NCBI GenBank assembly: GCA_030765045.1 | Contig: CM060969.1 | Location: 46,300,216-46,364,215 of the forward strand | From: Tenodera sinensis | Taxonomy: Eukaryota; Arthropoda; Insecta; Mantodea; Mantidae | DNA length: 64,000 bases | Direction of reading: 5' to 3' | Shown: positions 1-12,049 of the stretch, one piece after another | Layout of the letters: the number at the start of each line of letters is the position of its first letter | Numbering within the stretch: the stretch's first letter is position 1 | Program-made: the position numbers and the translations under genes | The notes under the pieces: model-generated | Databases searched by the model: none | What the model was told of the DNA's origin: nothing | The model's input: the letters and a program-made list of their open reading frames with translations, nothing else

Positions 1-1084
1 CCTTTGGCTCAGTAAGCTCCTAGAATAAGGTAAAGCCGCGGAAAGGTTATTTTTCTACTCAAATAAAAGTTAATATACTACAATGTTGTTCTAATTTTGT
101 ATTAATGTTTGTAGAATAATCATCTCGTAAGGACAACTAAATACGTACAATTTTGGTTACAGATCATCTGCAACCTTTTCAGGGTCGCAAGCGAAGGCAT
201 TAGATGCAGCTTGGCAGGGATGATATGCGCACAAGGACGTTTACCTTCCCTCGTCCGTGGAATCCGTCTAGCGGGACGGCATATGGGGGATTGCACCATG
301 GAAGGCCCCGGAAGACTAAATACTTCGAGGTGTCTTCAAAGTTGGAAAACCTTAGGGATCTCCGTCAATGTGTGTGCCGTTAGTCTGAATTTGGCCATCC
401 GGTCAGACTATCTGGTCATTCTTCCTACCGGGGGTGCCCCCTTGGGAGCCTGTTCCTATACATTTCCTAAAAGCCTCAAAAGCAAATCTTCTTCTTAATA
501 AAAGTCATCCCCAGATTCCATGTGCCGATCGAAGAGATTCGTGTATCTTCGTATAGCCTGTATTTACAACGCACACGAAAGCAGAGTACATCAGAGTACA
601 TCAGTTCAAATCCTTCAGTTTCACTCGGCGGTTAGATTACCCCAGATAGCGTATTCCTTAGTTGCGCTTGCAGTCAGTTTTTGCACTTCAGCATTTCCGT
701 CCCATTTTGCAGAGACTTAAACTTAAACCCGTTCACTACTATCAGATCACTTCCTTTCTCACTTAACATATTCTCAATTTGATCCATGTCGTATGACGAT
801 CAGTGAGGAGTGGTGACAGAGGTTGACACATATTTTCAATAACGAGAACAAGCGAGAAGCGTCAAGTGCACGAGGTACATATGTTGGCAACGGTTTGGTG
901 ATGCACGTTTCGAATATAGACATACCAGAAGCATCACAAATACCATGTACATAAGTTAGCTACTGTTCAGTGACACAAGCCCCGAATACTGACCTACATC
1001 TGCATACAGTTCAAGAGAGAAACGAGTACTATGTAGTTCATGGCTTATTTCTTCCTTGTCTAAGAAACAGCTAATTGTTCCTCT
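1..1084. other. Unassigned DNA, GC-richer patch at 200-500
   Basis: No gene recognised. The segment near 200-500 is visibly richer in G and C than its surroundings and holds open frames in more than one phase, but the translation matches nothing I know. It may be part of an unrecognised repeat. Confidence 0.3.
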
Positions 1085-1085
1085 T

Positions 1086-1174
1086 CAAGGGGTTCGGAGC
1101 GCAACTGATGTAATTACCCGAGTCTGTTGCAAGGGGTTTGGAGCGCTACTGATGAATTCCGAGCACAACTGTAC
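1086..1174 (+). repeat. Imperfect 44-bp tandem duplication
   Basis: Two adjacent units start at 1086 and 1130. Both begin CAAGGGGTT and continue GGAGCGC(A/T)ACTGATG. The second half of each unit is diverged. Only two units are visible. Confidence 0.6.
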
Positions 1175-1244
1175 ACCCCATGAAAGAACTCTATAATGGT
1201 CTGTGTGTGGTTGATAGCGCAATGTTAACTTATGAGTACTGAAA

Positions 1245-1312
1245 ACAAAACACGATAAAGTTGTGGTGGCCAAGAGATCATAGGTTCAAATCCCGCGTCA
1301 CTTTTTATCTAT
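1245..1312 (+). repeat. Decayed tRNA-like (B-box) fragment
   Basis: A B-box-like stretch (AGGTTCAAATCCCGCGTCAC) lies near 1280-1300 and is followed by a T/A-rich tail. No convincing A-box arm or acceptor stem can be folded, so this looks like a SINE remnant rather than a tRNA gene. Confidence 0.3.
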
Positions 1313-1589
1313 TTATTTATTTTTTATGTTTGTTCATTTTATGACTGAATATGTAGAACACAATATTGCATTAGTATCACTTAGTATAACATTAATGCAA
1401 CTTTGGAGTTATGGGCTTATCTATGCACAAAAACAATTTTACTGACATTCGTGTTAGATTAAAAAATGTATATACCTGAATTGCCATCTTCTGAAGCAAA
1501 AATACTAAGAATAAACATAATTAATATCAGGTGTATGAACCCGCAGCACACATAACTGCCCTCAACCTTCGGAGCATAGACAAAATTAA

Positions 1590-2470
1590 ATGCCTGCAGT
1601 GTAATATGGACGAGAAGCTACTATGTCCCTGACTTCTTGTATTTGTATCCAGAATCATCTTTTGTCCTTTGGCCATCTACAGGAAAATTAGACCACACAT
1701 TTCAATAGGTTTCAAATCGGGTGAACAGGGAGGCCAGTTTAGCACTCTGATATCCTACCTCTCTGAGAACGAATTTGAAGCCTTTTGAGATGTGTTGACA
1801 CGATGATTATCCTGTACGAATTCCATAATTCCATCAGGATATCTCATCCTCACAGAGGAAACCAAAATATTTTCAAGGATTCGTGTGTAATGTGTACTGT
1901 TCAGTGTACTGTTAAGCTGCCACAGCACACCTAGACCGTCCCTTGATATCCGAGTCTAACAGTTCATCAGCTGCATGACCATGATGAAATTGTGAAAGAT
2001 ACGTATTTTGCATTGTATTGAGACCCCCTTGGATGATACACACCTTTCGCTTAGGTGTGGAAGAAAATGTCACCTTGTCCGAGAATGTCATGTTATTCCA
2101 TTTGCGGTTGGCATTTTCCTCTGCGAACGCAAAGCGAAACAATCTGTGATCGTCTGCCAGATGTTTTGCAGCTGCCGTTCGGACATGAAGTCCTGCGTCA
2201 TTTACACGTTGTAGAGCTGTTCGAGCTGATCCAGGGAAATCCGAATTTGCCTTCATTTCGGAAGCAGTTTGGAAAGGGTTCCTTTTTGCTTCTACAATTA
2301 AAGCTGCATCCTGTTTTGGAGTTTACACGCGTCTTCTTCCTGAACTAAGACGACAGTGTTCAACAGCTCCCCTGGATAATCTCATCCACATCTGCGTTGT
2401 AGATGTAGGGTCTCCAATACCAGCTGCAGCTTCACGAGCAGAAAAGCCTCTCACTTTGACTAGTACAAGG
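1590..2470 (-). pseudogene. Tc1-like transposase relic
   Basis: The minus strand encodes scattered pieces of a Tc1/mariner-superfamily transposase. In order they are an N-terminal helix-turn-helix part (near 2465-2350), a region reading ALQRVNDAGLHVRTAAAKH then NNMTFSDKVTFSS (2256-2010, the FSD box with the first catalytic D), then EFVQDNHRV (second D, near 1800) and NWPPCSPDLKPIE (the W-P-SPDL-PIE box with the final acidic residue, near 1720). Stops and frame changes separate the blocks, so no complete enzyme is encoded. Terminal inverted repeats were not found by eye. Placement in the superfamily is secure; the subfamily is not. Confidence 0.8.
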
Positions 2471-2756
2471 AGTAACTTACTTGTACCTATTTATTTATAT
2501 GCACTTTGTGCCATTTTCAAGCGTGGTATCATTCCTTGACAGAGAACTGTGGCTGCCTGATGCGTTTGCGCACCATTCTACGCACCACATGTTTTCGTGT
2601 GCAGCATATTGCTGTATGGTAGAATAAAATGTTAAAGAATTATCATAGTAATCATATTATTAACTGCACCGAATATCGTGAATGAAATAAGTATATTTAA
2701 AATAACTAGCCACTATGCGTTTATTCAACATCCGTAAGAGAAGGGAAAAAAGTTCT

Positions 2757-2825
2757 AAATGCGAGAAGCGAACCTGTGACCCTCACCACAGGAGTAGCGT
2801 ACGTTTTGCCCTAGCGTTACAGTGA
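2757..2825 (-). repeat. Decayed tRNA-like fragment
   Basis: Read on the minus strand, a segment with spaced A-box and B-box resemblance (B-box like CAGGTTCGCTTCTCGCA) is present without a clean cloverleaf. Probably a SINE head relic; low confidence. Confidence 0.25.
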
Positions 2826-2829
2826 ACAT

Positions 2830-4285
2830 ACATGGAAAGTGGCAGGCTTAGTAACGCCACACAATCCAAATATTATCCTGTTCTGCGTCGTTAGTATTTG
2901 CAATTAATATTGATAGTTTGTGGTTAAAGAAGCTAAAGTTATGTATTTGGTGATGACTATTGATCGTATTAAGATTTGGCACTTGTGACAACTTGTTCTG
3001 CCGCCACACAACTGTATTGCGGATGGTGTAAACAAGGCGCTATGCCGATTAGGACTTTAAACGAATTTGGCGTTCCAGACATGACTCATTTTTTTGTTCA
3101 CTGGTGTACATTGTTATTGTTAGTTGGATTGTTCCCTACAATGATCCTTGATTGCATACAGCTTGTAATATTCAGGAACTTTATGTAGAACTGCAACGGA
3201 GCTGAACCTGCTGTTGTATTATACGCTGCTCTAGAACATAGTCTCTGCCATCGGTGTCCAAGTTTTGATGTCTGCATATGATACGTACTTTAATTACTTA
3301 TGCTGTCACCATCTCTTTCTGATGGATGGCATTCTTCATTAAATATTTTATCATAGAGATTGACGCGTTATTTTTTTCTAATTTTCATTTCTGTTCTACG
3401 TACTCATGAAAGATTATGTAGTCCTTTTAAAAAATTGAATTTTAAAAACCTGCTTTAACAGCACACTTCAAGGTTTTTTGTTTATTGTAATGTCTTTATA
3501 CCTCTCATATCACGTGTCCTGACCCTCATAAGTTATTCATTTGAATTGCATACTCATATACTTGTACATCTGACATTTAAAAGCCAGTACCTGAAAATGG
3601 TGTGAAGGACATGATATGTGTACTGTAATTACAACTGTTTCATAACATACCTACGTACCTTTTGCAATGTTCGCGTCAAATGGGAGGCTTACGTATCTAT
3701 GAGTTATGATTTAAACGTGCACAGGTTCATACTTTATGGCACCGTTGGGACATGAGATAATAACTGGCCCAAATGAAAATTAATTTCGATCCACTTATTC
3801 TCGAAACACACTGATGTAATCTTAATACTATGACAGTGTTTTTGCAAGAATCGTTTCATAGCACACAAGTTAGCATTAATAGAAACTTTTCATTGTTGAT
3901 ATTTATGAAGTGCGATAGAGTGCTTAGCTAGTCAGGTGTTTGCAGCTGTAGAACATCGCAATGTGGTAATTAGCTCCACCCATTTATCACGCTTTCTACT
4001 GAAATAGCTTCAGCGGCTAACATGAACGAAGTGGTGGTAAGTAATCCCACTGCAGAAGAAGGAGTGAAACAATAAAGCTTACATTATTGAATGTATATGA
4101 GACTGTCTCAAGAAATGAATAACTCTGGAGCAGAGATTTGCATGACGACCTCAAAGATGGAACTTATCAGAGTAAAGACATCAATGGTGACTATTTCTCT
4201 TCTAAAACCCGTTTGTTCTTCTAGGAGTGTTGCATATTATATTATTTAACCGTATACTTATTTTGGCACAATTTGGCACAATTAA
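2830..4285. other. Unassigned AT-rich DNA
   Basis: No gene, RNA or repeat recognised on either strand. Confidence 0.4.
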
Positions 4286-4289
4286 CTGA

Positions 4290-4575
4290 TCCGTGTATAG
4301 TTTTCAGGCCTTAATCTTTCTCCTTACTTAAATATTGATACCACTCTTGCTGTATTCTATTCTCCGGGTATTTCTTTCTCTTCGCAGCACCTTTTATACA
4401 GGCACAGTAATATTTCATGTAGTTTCCATGATATTCCATTGCATATTTAAGCAATTCTAGGTTAATGCTATCAATTCCGCAGGCTTTATTATTTCTGATT
4501 TTTAGAATACTTTCAAATAATTTTTGTATTTCTAATTGGTCTACTTCTGTTCTACGTGAATTATTTACTTCAAAA
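4290..4575 (-). pseudogene. Non-LTR reverse transcriptase relic (RT core start)
   Basis: On the minus strand one frame of about 95 codons reads through without a stop until KEKD. It contains NNKACGIDSINLELLKYA, the hallmark of the early RT blocks (usually N-K-A-x-G-x-D-x-I-x-x-E-L-L-K), followed by a P-E-x-x-x-x-E-W motif that matches the IP-EEW block of LINE reverse transcriptases. No ATG opens it. It is a short 5'- and 3'-truncated fragment of a LINE; the clade cannot be fixed from this length. The catalytic YxDD box is not included. Confidence 0.75.
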
Positions 4576-4659
4576 CTTATTCATCTGCTTCTACATTCAA
4601 CAGATTTTACAATATTAATTTAATTCGTCACAATAACAATGTTAATAATCCCTTAAATC

Positions 4660-5050
4660 TTTCAGAAGTAACGGTATGGTGTGGTCTGTCTTCCAGAGAA
4701 GCAATTAGGCCCTACTTCTTCGAAGAAACTGTCTTGCCTGCAGGCTTACCTGCAAATGCTGGAGAAATTTTCTCAACCCCACATTCAAATAGAGATAGAT
4801 AGAAAGAGGATTAAGTGCTACGGATTTCCCGCATGATTTGCTGATTTACCCTCTCTAAGCTTCTATTTGTGAGAAACTTTAAAGAACATGGTGTACGCCA
4901 CAAAGTCACAAACACTGGAGGAGATCAGACTGAACATGCTGTCTATGATATTCCATTAACAAAAATTTAGACGATATGTCATGTTCGACCTCATTATTGA
5001 GTTTACTGTGACAGAAGTTGGACATTTTGAACATGCACGGGCGTAAGGAA
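4660..5050 (+). pseudogene. Mariner-type transposase relic, C-terminal half
   Basis: Plus-strand pieces match the catalytic half of an insect mariner-type transposase. VTVWCGLSS and RPYFFEE (near 4665-4730) correspond to the VTVWC-GPYFFE box. VYATKSQTLEE (near 4892-4925) corresponds to the K-V-Y-x-x-x-P-x-T-L-E-E block after the final catalytic residue. VGHFEHA (near 5015-5040) resembles the usual C-terminal GGHIEH. Blocks lie in different frames with stops between them, so the copy is dead. Confidence 0.7.
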
Positions 5051-5059
5051 GTCTAAGGA

Positions 5060-6355
5060 ATGCACCGTTGATATAGGTCGCGCGTTACTTCTTGACGAAT
5101 GAAAATTTTATATGAAAGGTTGAATGCGAGTCTCTACTCAGCTTTTGCGGGAACGAGAGAGAGGAGGTACAGTCTGCAGTGAGATGACGCGCATGCTTCT
5201 GAGCTGAAGTAGTACAACACTACAAATAAATTTATGACATTTGCAGTAATATCAGCCACACGTATTATACACTATACCTCTATAACTGCTTCCACTTAAC
5301 TTTCTTGCATTTATTCTATTCCCGACATCTCTCCCTCGTCTGAATTGCTATTTTCGTTGCATGCATACATCCGTACCGCACAAAACTTCTGCAGTCGACT
5401 GTATACACACACGTGACAGAGGAAAACAGAGGTGTCTGTTATCGTAGCATAAACATTTGCTGACCTGTTTATTAAGGGTAGGCTCACTCATTGGATTTCT
5501 GCTCAAGGTCATTCGTCAAGAACGAACGCGCAACCTATAACAGTGTGTACTTTGTCCACAAAGGGAATGCCTTACTATTGATACTAAAGGTCGGGCCAGA
5601 TAGGGAAGGTTAACGGTAAACCTAGAAATAGAATAAAACTAGCAGGCAGTTTTAACATTTTATTTATAGTGGAATAACAATAATGGATTAGTACAACGGT
5701 GCCGAATAATAGCCTGAAGGTCATGTGTCAACAGAATCTTTAACCATATACCTTTCTCTCTTTTGGCTCTAGACTATATAACCTCAAAGTTTAATACCCT
5801 TAAATTACGCGAGCACGTGAGCAGAGTATCAGAAAAGGAGCCCCAAAAGAACGCGCCATATGACCGACAGACTAACTGCAGCAAGTGGCAAATCACCAAG
5901 GTATGAGGAGCTCTCGTCGCGAAGGCAAGAAGAGATAGATAACCTCGTATGAGGCTTGCTGGGAAGAGCCAGCCCGCACTCATCATGCCCCTAGCGAGTG
6001 GCAAACATATCAAAGACTGTGGGAGTCAATTCAAATGCTCTGCCAACAGCTCAGGACTAAAACAAAGCAAAAATTGTATTTGTATCTCATTTTGTTGCTG
6101 AAAAATGTTTCAAAGTGTTTATAAATCAGTTTGGGACACTGTATTAGCAGAGTGTAACAAAGAAGCTTTCTTGAACTGTGCATAAAGAGAAATCAAAAGG
6201 AATTAATTCGGAATATTAATTTTAACTCTAACTACAATCCAATGATGACGAAATTCTGTACGAGAAAGTACATATCAACGATGTTATACAAAGAGATATA
6301 ATATGACAACTGTGTCACATTATCTTAGGAATCTCCTTCTACTTCTTTCTCTGTT
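5060..6355. other. Unassigned DNA
   Basis: No gene or repeat recognised. Short open frames here show no family motif. Confidence 0.4.
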
Positions 6356-6359
6356 TACT

Positions 6360-6706
6360 CTTCTCTCATTAAGGAGTTACGCCCCCAGAGCTTACAAGTG
6401 AACACCAGCTGTAAGATGCCTATCGAGGGGCAGACAAACTTTGGATCAAAGAGCCATCATGAATGATAAGCCCAAAACCTGGTATAAGAGTTAGGAATGT
6501 GGAAGAAATGAGTGAAAGGAAAGGTGATGAGAGTAGAGCTGATTAAATGAATGGCGGGTGAAACCAGAGAATCTAGAGGAGCTCCCTCCCACCCCCGATG
6601 CCGTTTTGTCCACAAATGTCACATACCATCCTCTGGAGTCACACCCGCATCGCCTTGATGAGAAGAGAACGTTCTAGCCACTTGGCCATGGAGTCGCTGG
6701 GACCTC
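6360..6706 (-). mobile_element. Decayed tRNA-derived SINE, SINE-1 family
   Basis: Read on the minus strand it starts with a tRNA-like head (ATGGCCAAGTGGCTAGAACG as the A-box region) and continues through a diverged TCTCTGGTTTCACCCGCC block. That block corresponds to the GGGTTTTCTCCGGGTACTCC / CCGGTTTCCCC centre of the better copies at 11211 and 13381. It is heavily mutated, so old. Confidence 0.6.
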
Positions 6707-6709
6707 TTG

Positions 6710-9390
6710 AATGTCATCAGTTTAGCTGAACATTCATGTGGGAATGTCTATGAACCGTATTGACAGAATGACATCACAACTTTCAAGTGGAGGAATTCAG
6801 GAAATAAACAAAAATGAAGAAGTTAATCAACTGTGGAAGAAATGAGCTAAAATCCAATTTAATTGTTTTTAGAAAGCCATAGATTAATTCTGCAAAAGCT
6901 GGAGCAGTTTTTCCATTCGCTACCCGCATTTCTTTCTTTTGTGATAAAAGGAACTATTTTCCCTTTAAACAAACTCAAAGGAGACTTTGACTATCAATGT
7001 TAACTTTAACAAATGCAGATTGTGATCAACATAACAATGCTGCATCTCTCCCTCACTGTAAAACAAAACTGATGTATGATGTGAATTAAAGTTTTGTCCA
7101 ATTATGTTGCACTAGATGCTGCTTAAATTGCTAGATTTTATAAGCGAAAAGAAACTCAACGTTGCTACACAAATTACATCCCAACAGGCGTGGAAAAACG
7201 CTTTGCTTCACCCAGTGCCAGCAATAAACAATCTGTACACCGCTCATATAAACAAACGTCTAGGAGACGCTTATCTGAAAGAAATCGTCGAAGATCCAAA
7301 AGTCTTACGGCTCAGCTTTCGCCAGCACTGCCATAAGTATTTATGAGCCTTTTCCTTTAAAACCTCAGTGCCGCATGAATCATACATCTGCATAATGTTC
7401 TGTTTACTCCCAATTTACTATGAATTTAAGCGATCCTTCATGCACAATGCAGAATGGTATATCTAGAACCACAGTTAAAGAGCCTCCAGAAATGAAACTC
7501 AATTTTTCCTCTATGTCCCTTTCAGGTATAGAAGCCTATAAACAGTTGCTGTTCTTCCTGATTGAAATACAATGAATTCACCAACCTTGCTATAGCGCAA
7601 TCCTAGAAGGCCTAGAACTGAAAGTGGTCGCAATATCCTATGAAATAATTTGGCAAATGAAAGGTTCAACTAAGAGCTTGCAACATTTCTTCCACTTTTA
7701 ATGAGAAAAGCAACTTCATGGATTAATTAATGGACAAGGCTATTTCAGAAAGCATCTGTAGGCTTTTGGACTATTTCTAAAAGAATCATGCGTAAATGAA
7801 TGAATTAGTCAACCAATTATGCTCTGGAACTGCAAGACATACACGAGTTTCTCAAATAATCTGTCGGAGATTCCATAAACCTAACTCGCACAAGATTTCA
7901 ATTAGGTAATGAATTAACAAAGGAAGACCAAGTTGATCCTTTACGAATCAGTGTTGTGAATGTTCGTCTGTTTCGAAAAATTGCCAAGAAGGCAATTTAA
8001 TAAAAAGGAAGAGAGTAAAGTAGAGACGGCTTTAAAGCGATGATAAAAGTTGGGGACGTTCACCTTAGCAATTCCTGTCACTTTGAGCATGTGTCGTGAG
8101 GTGAGAATAAATAAATGCAAGTTATTTTTGTTGGTGAAATGAGCAGTATTGTGCTTCAATATAAAATAAGCGAGACACAGAAGTATCTTATCTCATACTG
8201 TTCACCTCTGAATGGAGTTACAGATCCCACGTGGGAAATTTAGCCTTCGGGCTAATTAAAAGCCTGTGCCTGAGAATGTAGCAGCATACAAATGAAAATA
8301 GCCTGAAAGCCAATGTGACAGAGTTCATACGATTGTTCTTTTAGAAATCCCCATTACTTGGGCCAAAGCAAATCCATTTTCCACATTTTCCAGAAGATTT
8401 GCGAAGTCTAATTCGCCACATTTGATCGCTAGCAGTAAAGATGCCATCCGCCAAAACTTTATAAATAAACGAAGGATATTTACGACTGACAATAAAACCA
8501 TATTCTCCACATATATCAGCGCCCTAAAAGTTTATTACCCAGGAACTGCTACTTTGGAGGAAACGTCTGAAAATATTGGACTATCTAAGTCTAGAGCTTA
8601 AATTCTCTAGGATTTATGACATCGCTGAAGGCGAAACAATCGGAGGAAATTTGTATACTCCATAAAGATTTGCTCCGATTTGTATTGAAACATGACCAAC
8701 TGCTGTACAATTCTCTGCACTAAACACTCATTAAATATAAAGTTTCAAATGTGCGAGTTATTGAACTCTAAATTTTAATACTTTTTTCTTCCAAACAGTG
8801 TTTTAAACACAAACACGTTTCAATCAATCTACACACCGTTCTTAAACTACTGTTACAATGTAATTTTAGGGAGCACTTCAATGAACCCTATTACCTTTTG
8901 ATATGCATTGAATATTAATAATGGTTTATATAATATCAATGTATTGGGAGTGAAACGCATCCGATCTTTGGATATTCAATTTTAGCCTACCCTGTACCAA
9001 CTGTATTTTGTTATTTCAATTGCTTCTTTATGATTATAAATCATTCATGTTTAATTTACCCAAAAGTCAGTCGCATATCTCTAACCAAGACAGTAATACG
9101 GGAACTGCTATGCTGTTTTATAGAATTTTCAGGTGGTTGGTCAATAAAAATTGGCCAAATTGTAAACATTTACAGTTTAAGCTTTCTAAGTTACCATTAA
9201 GTCCGACTTTTAAGGAACCCCTTTATGTAAATATTTTTTGTTATTGTAGTGAAAATAAGGAACTTTGAGGACGATTTAAAAAACCATGAATAAAGAGCGT
9301 GATTAAGCAATAGTTTTTGCAAAGTTAGAGCCACGCATGTAATCAACTTCTAAATTATGTATGTAGCTACTTTAAATGTACACCGTTTGA
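6710..9390. other. Unassigned AT-rich DNA
   Basis: A 76-codon open frame at 7116-7346 reads KKLNVATQITSQQAW and onward; I recognise no family and its flanks give no gene structure. A minus-strand frame near 8325-8510 ends in a segment that could be a helix-turn-helix (VMGISKRTI), too weak to call. Otherwise nothing is seen. Confidence 0.3.
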
Positions 9391-9394
9391 TAAA

Positions 9395-10075
9395 AGATGT
9401 GTTGTACTCACATGTCCTTCTCAACTCATTTTTACAAACTATCCTTGTGTGTAAGTTCTTGCAGAGTTTGTCCCTTTATGATGGCTTCAAAATGTCTGCG
9501 TGATCTGGAGGAAATAGAATAGTGATCTCCTATTTAAGAGAAGTATTGAATATTCTGACAACAATGAATAGCCCAGAAATGGTTAATCCATATAAATGTT
9601 TTTGAATTAAACTGTGTGCTTTCCATAATATCCAACATTTTTGTGCAGTAAGATTTTGTCCTATCCATCAGTTATGCAAAAGCCATTCAGAATGGAGTAG
9701 ACCTCATCAGTTATTCTCAGAAAAACCAAGCTATACATTTAACTAGTCATGAGATTATCTGAAACATACAGTACTTTAATCAAACTCGTTGGTCACTTTT
9801 GTCAAAAATCAACATTTTTGGGAAAAAAGGGTTCATTAAAGGGTAATTTGGAATGGGGAGATTTTTTTAAAGTCTTCGCATTCAATCCTTGTACACTGAA
9901 CTTAAGCAATAAGTTTTCTACTGAACCAACATACACTCATATTTTTTCTGAAAGTCCCTTTTTGAGGATTAGGGAGTCTCAAAACATGCAAAATTTCCAG
10001 TGAAATCTCGATATTGGATTTTTGGGTGCCATACAATTTAAAGTAAGTACATCGTAGAGAAAGTTTAAAACAAAA
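9395..10075 (+). repeat. Family A repeat copy (plus)
   Basis: Carries the family A landmarks in order: left end GATGTGTTGTACTCACATG; a CAGTTATGCAAAAGCCATTC block; TTTAATCAAACTCGTTGG; GGTAATTTGGAATGGGGAG; and the right-end block GTGAAATCTCGATATTGG leading to GTAGAGAAAGTTTAAA. It has no coding capacity. Confidence 0.75.
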
Positions 10076-10079
10076 TCCT

Positions 10080-11205
10080 AAGCACACCTAAAGCCCAGCT
10101 TTTACTATTTAAGACATTTCAAGTATTCAAAATTTCCCTTAAGATGCAACTTTTAGTTATGGTGACATTTTTCAAATAGTTTCCCCAATTCACACTAAAT
10201 AAAACTTGCCATGAACTTACAAATATCTTACACCACCAACCTTATCCAAGTTTATGTACCAATTTTTACAAAAGGAAAACTTGCAATTGAGGAAAAGCTA
10301 TTTTCCTTAACATCAATTAATTTAAAAGTACATTTCTTTACTACATTATTTTCTAGCTCATTAAGAAATATAAATGTTAATTGGTTTAAGATTATAAAAA
10401 TTGCTTCGTAAAGTTTACCTTTTTAGGGTTTAAATTTGTATTTTAAAATCTTACATAATCAAGAAATGACTTACCACGTATGCACAAAAGCTTTGTAGAA
10501 AACTGAGTTTTGAAGAATCCATGAATCGGTCCCCTTAATTTATTTTTATTTGTGTTTTTATTTTGAAATTTGTTCTACCTGTACTGCAAATTACACGAAA
10601 CTTCCTCATTTTATTTTCATGCCTATGCCATGAATATATGCTAGAGTACATACTAAATAATTGTACCTAGTAATTTGTTGTATAAGATCTAACCCCTAAT
10701 AATTAGTAAATATTATCGAATACGGCTGTATTAAAGGTGTCTCCAATCTTCTGGATGTATGCTTATGTATGTAAAACATAGCGTCGTATAATTGAACTGT
10801 CGTATGCCTACAGCATAATGCGATATAGTATTCACTTTTCACATATATGCGTTATAGATTTTAGGCACCGAACTTAGTCCATTAATATTCAGTACAGGAA
10901 GGTATACAGAGGTTTTTTGGATATATGTTTTCTTACTAATATATTGATACACCCACAACGTAATAACTCATTTATACGTCATGTTTATGATAGCACGGTA
11001 AATTGGCACTGGCGTCTTCAGCAGAGGGTAACCTACCAGCTCAGGGGGCGGCTAAAAGGAAGGTGCTGAAGGGTAACTAGACATATAATTCTGGTCTTGA
11101 ACAGTTTAATCTACATATATGAATTTCGCAACTTGAGAAGTGCAAAGGGTTGTTTAGACAGCAAATGGCTTGACCTTTACCAGTTTCCTGGCGTACTTAG
11201 TTCCA
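10080..11205. other. Unassigned AT-rich DNA
   Basis: Nothing recognised on either strand. Confidence 0.4.
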
Positions 11206-11210
11206 ACTTG

Positions 11211-11447
11211 TTGTTGTAGTGTTTAACGCCCGCTTTTACCACTACGGCACCGCAGGCGGTGACACTGATGATACATGAAGATGGAGCACCGGTGGAATGA
11301 GATGGCGGGGGAAACCGGAGTACCCGGAGAAAACCCGCCCTGACGCCGCTTCGTCCACCACGAATACCACATGCGGGTCCCTGGGATCGAACCCGGGCCG
11401 CCTAGGTGGTAGGCGAGCGCGCTAACCGCTCGGCCACGGCGCCGCCC
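11211..11447 (-). mobile_element. Well-preserved tRNA-derived SINE (SINE-1) with 13-bp TSD
   Basis: On the minus strand the unit begins with a good tRNA-like head: A-box GTGGCCGAGCGGTTAGCGCG and B-box GGGTTCGATCCCAGGGACCC. It then has a body containing GGGTTTTCTCCGGGTACTCC followed by GGTTTCCCC, and ends in a short ACAACAA-like tail. It is flanked by a perfect 13-bp direct repeat, TAGTTCCAACTTG, at 11198-11210 and 11448-11460. The head supplies an internal RNA polymerase III promoter; movement would need a LINE's enzymes. The clean TSD and intact boxes suggest a fairly recent insertion. A similar central block occurs in several invertebrate SINEs, but I do not assign a published name. Confidence 0.88.
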
Positions 11448-11461
11448 TAGTTCCAACTTGG

Positions 11462-12048
11462 AAGAGACGGTTAAAGATCAAACTGTCACAGGTTCCTCTT
11501 AGCATGTAAAATTCACTCTCTGCTAAATACCAATTTGGGTTGAACTACTAGTACATGAATGAAGCCTTTCTCAGCACGTCAGCTAAGTTGACTCCAGTGT
11601 ATGTGGGAAGAGCATTATTCCCCAAGGAGTTGCAGAATCTGTTGTTGCAACATCAACTTCCAGAAAAGGATTTACTAGTATGCTAACAGGAAATGTATGT
11701 CTAGATATCCATAAACTCTATTATGTCCCGAACATCTTAATTCTATAAATTTATAATTATCAGAGACTTACAAAAATATAATCACCAGCATATTATGTGT
11801 GTTTAAAGCATGTTAGGTGAGGCCTCAGTGTTTTTGGGATGCACGTGTTAACAATGCAGTCCGGCGAAGTCATTCTTTCTCAAGCTGTATCTGATAATAC
11901 AATACTGATAATACTGATGAAGCAGTACAACTAAATAATGTTAATGTGTTCCTAGTGTGCTTGAGGTAACAAGAGCTCTAGAAATTTCACAGCACTTTGT
12001 GTCGTCACAAAGGGCAAATGAAGATATGAATGTGATTAATGCATATAA
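11462..12048. other. Unassigned AT-rich DNA
   Basis: Nothing recognised. Confidence 0.4.
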
Positions 12049-12049
12049 T

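Noticed and set aside
11374..11447. Functional tRNA on the minus strand
   Set aside because: The tRNA-like head is part of a 237-bp unit with its own target-site duplication, so it is a SINE head.
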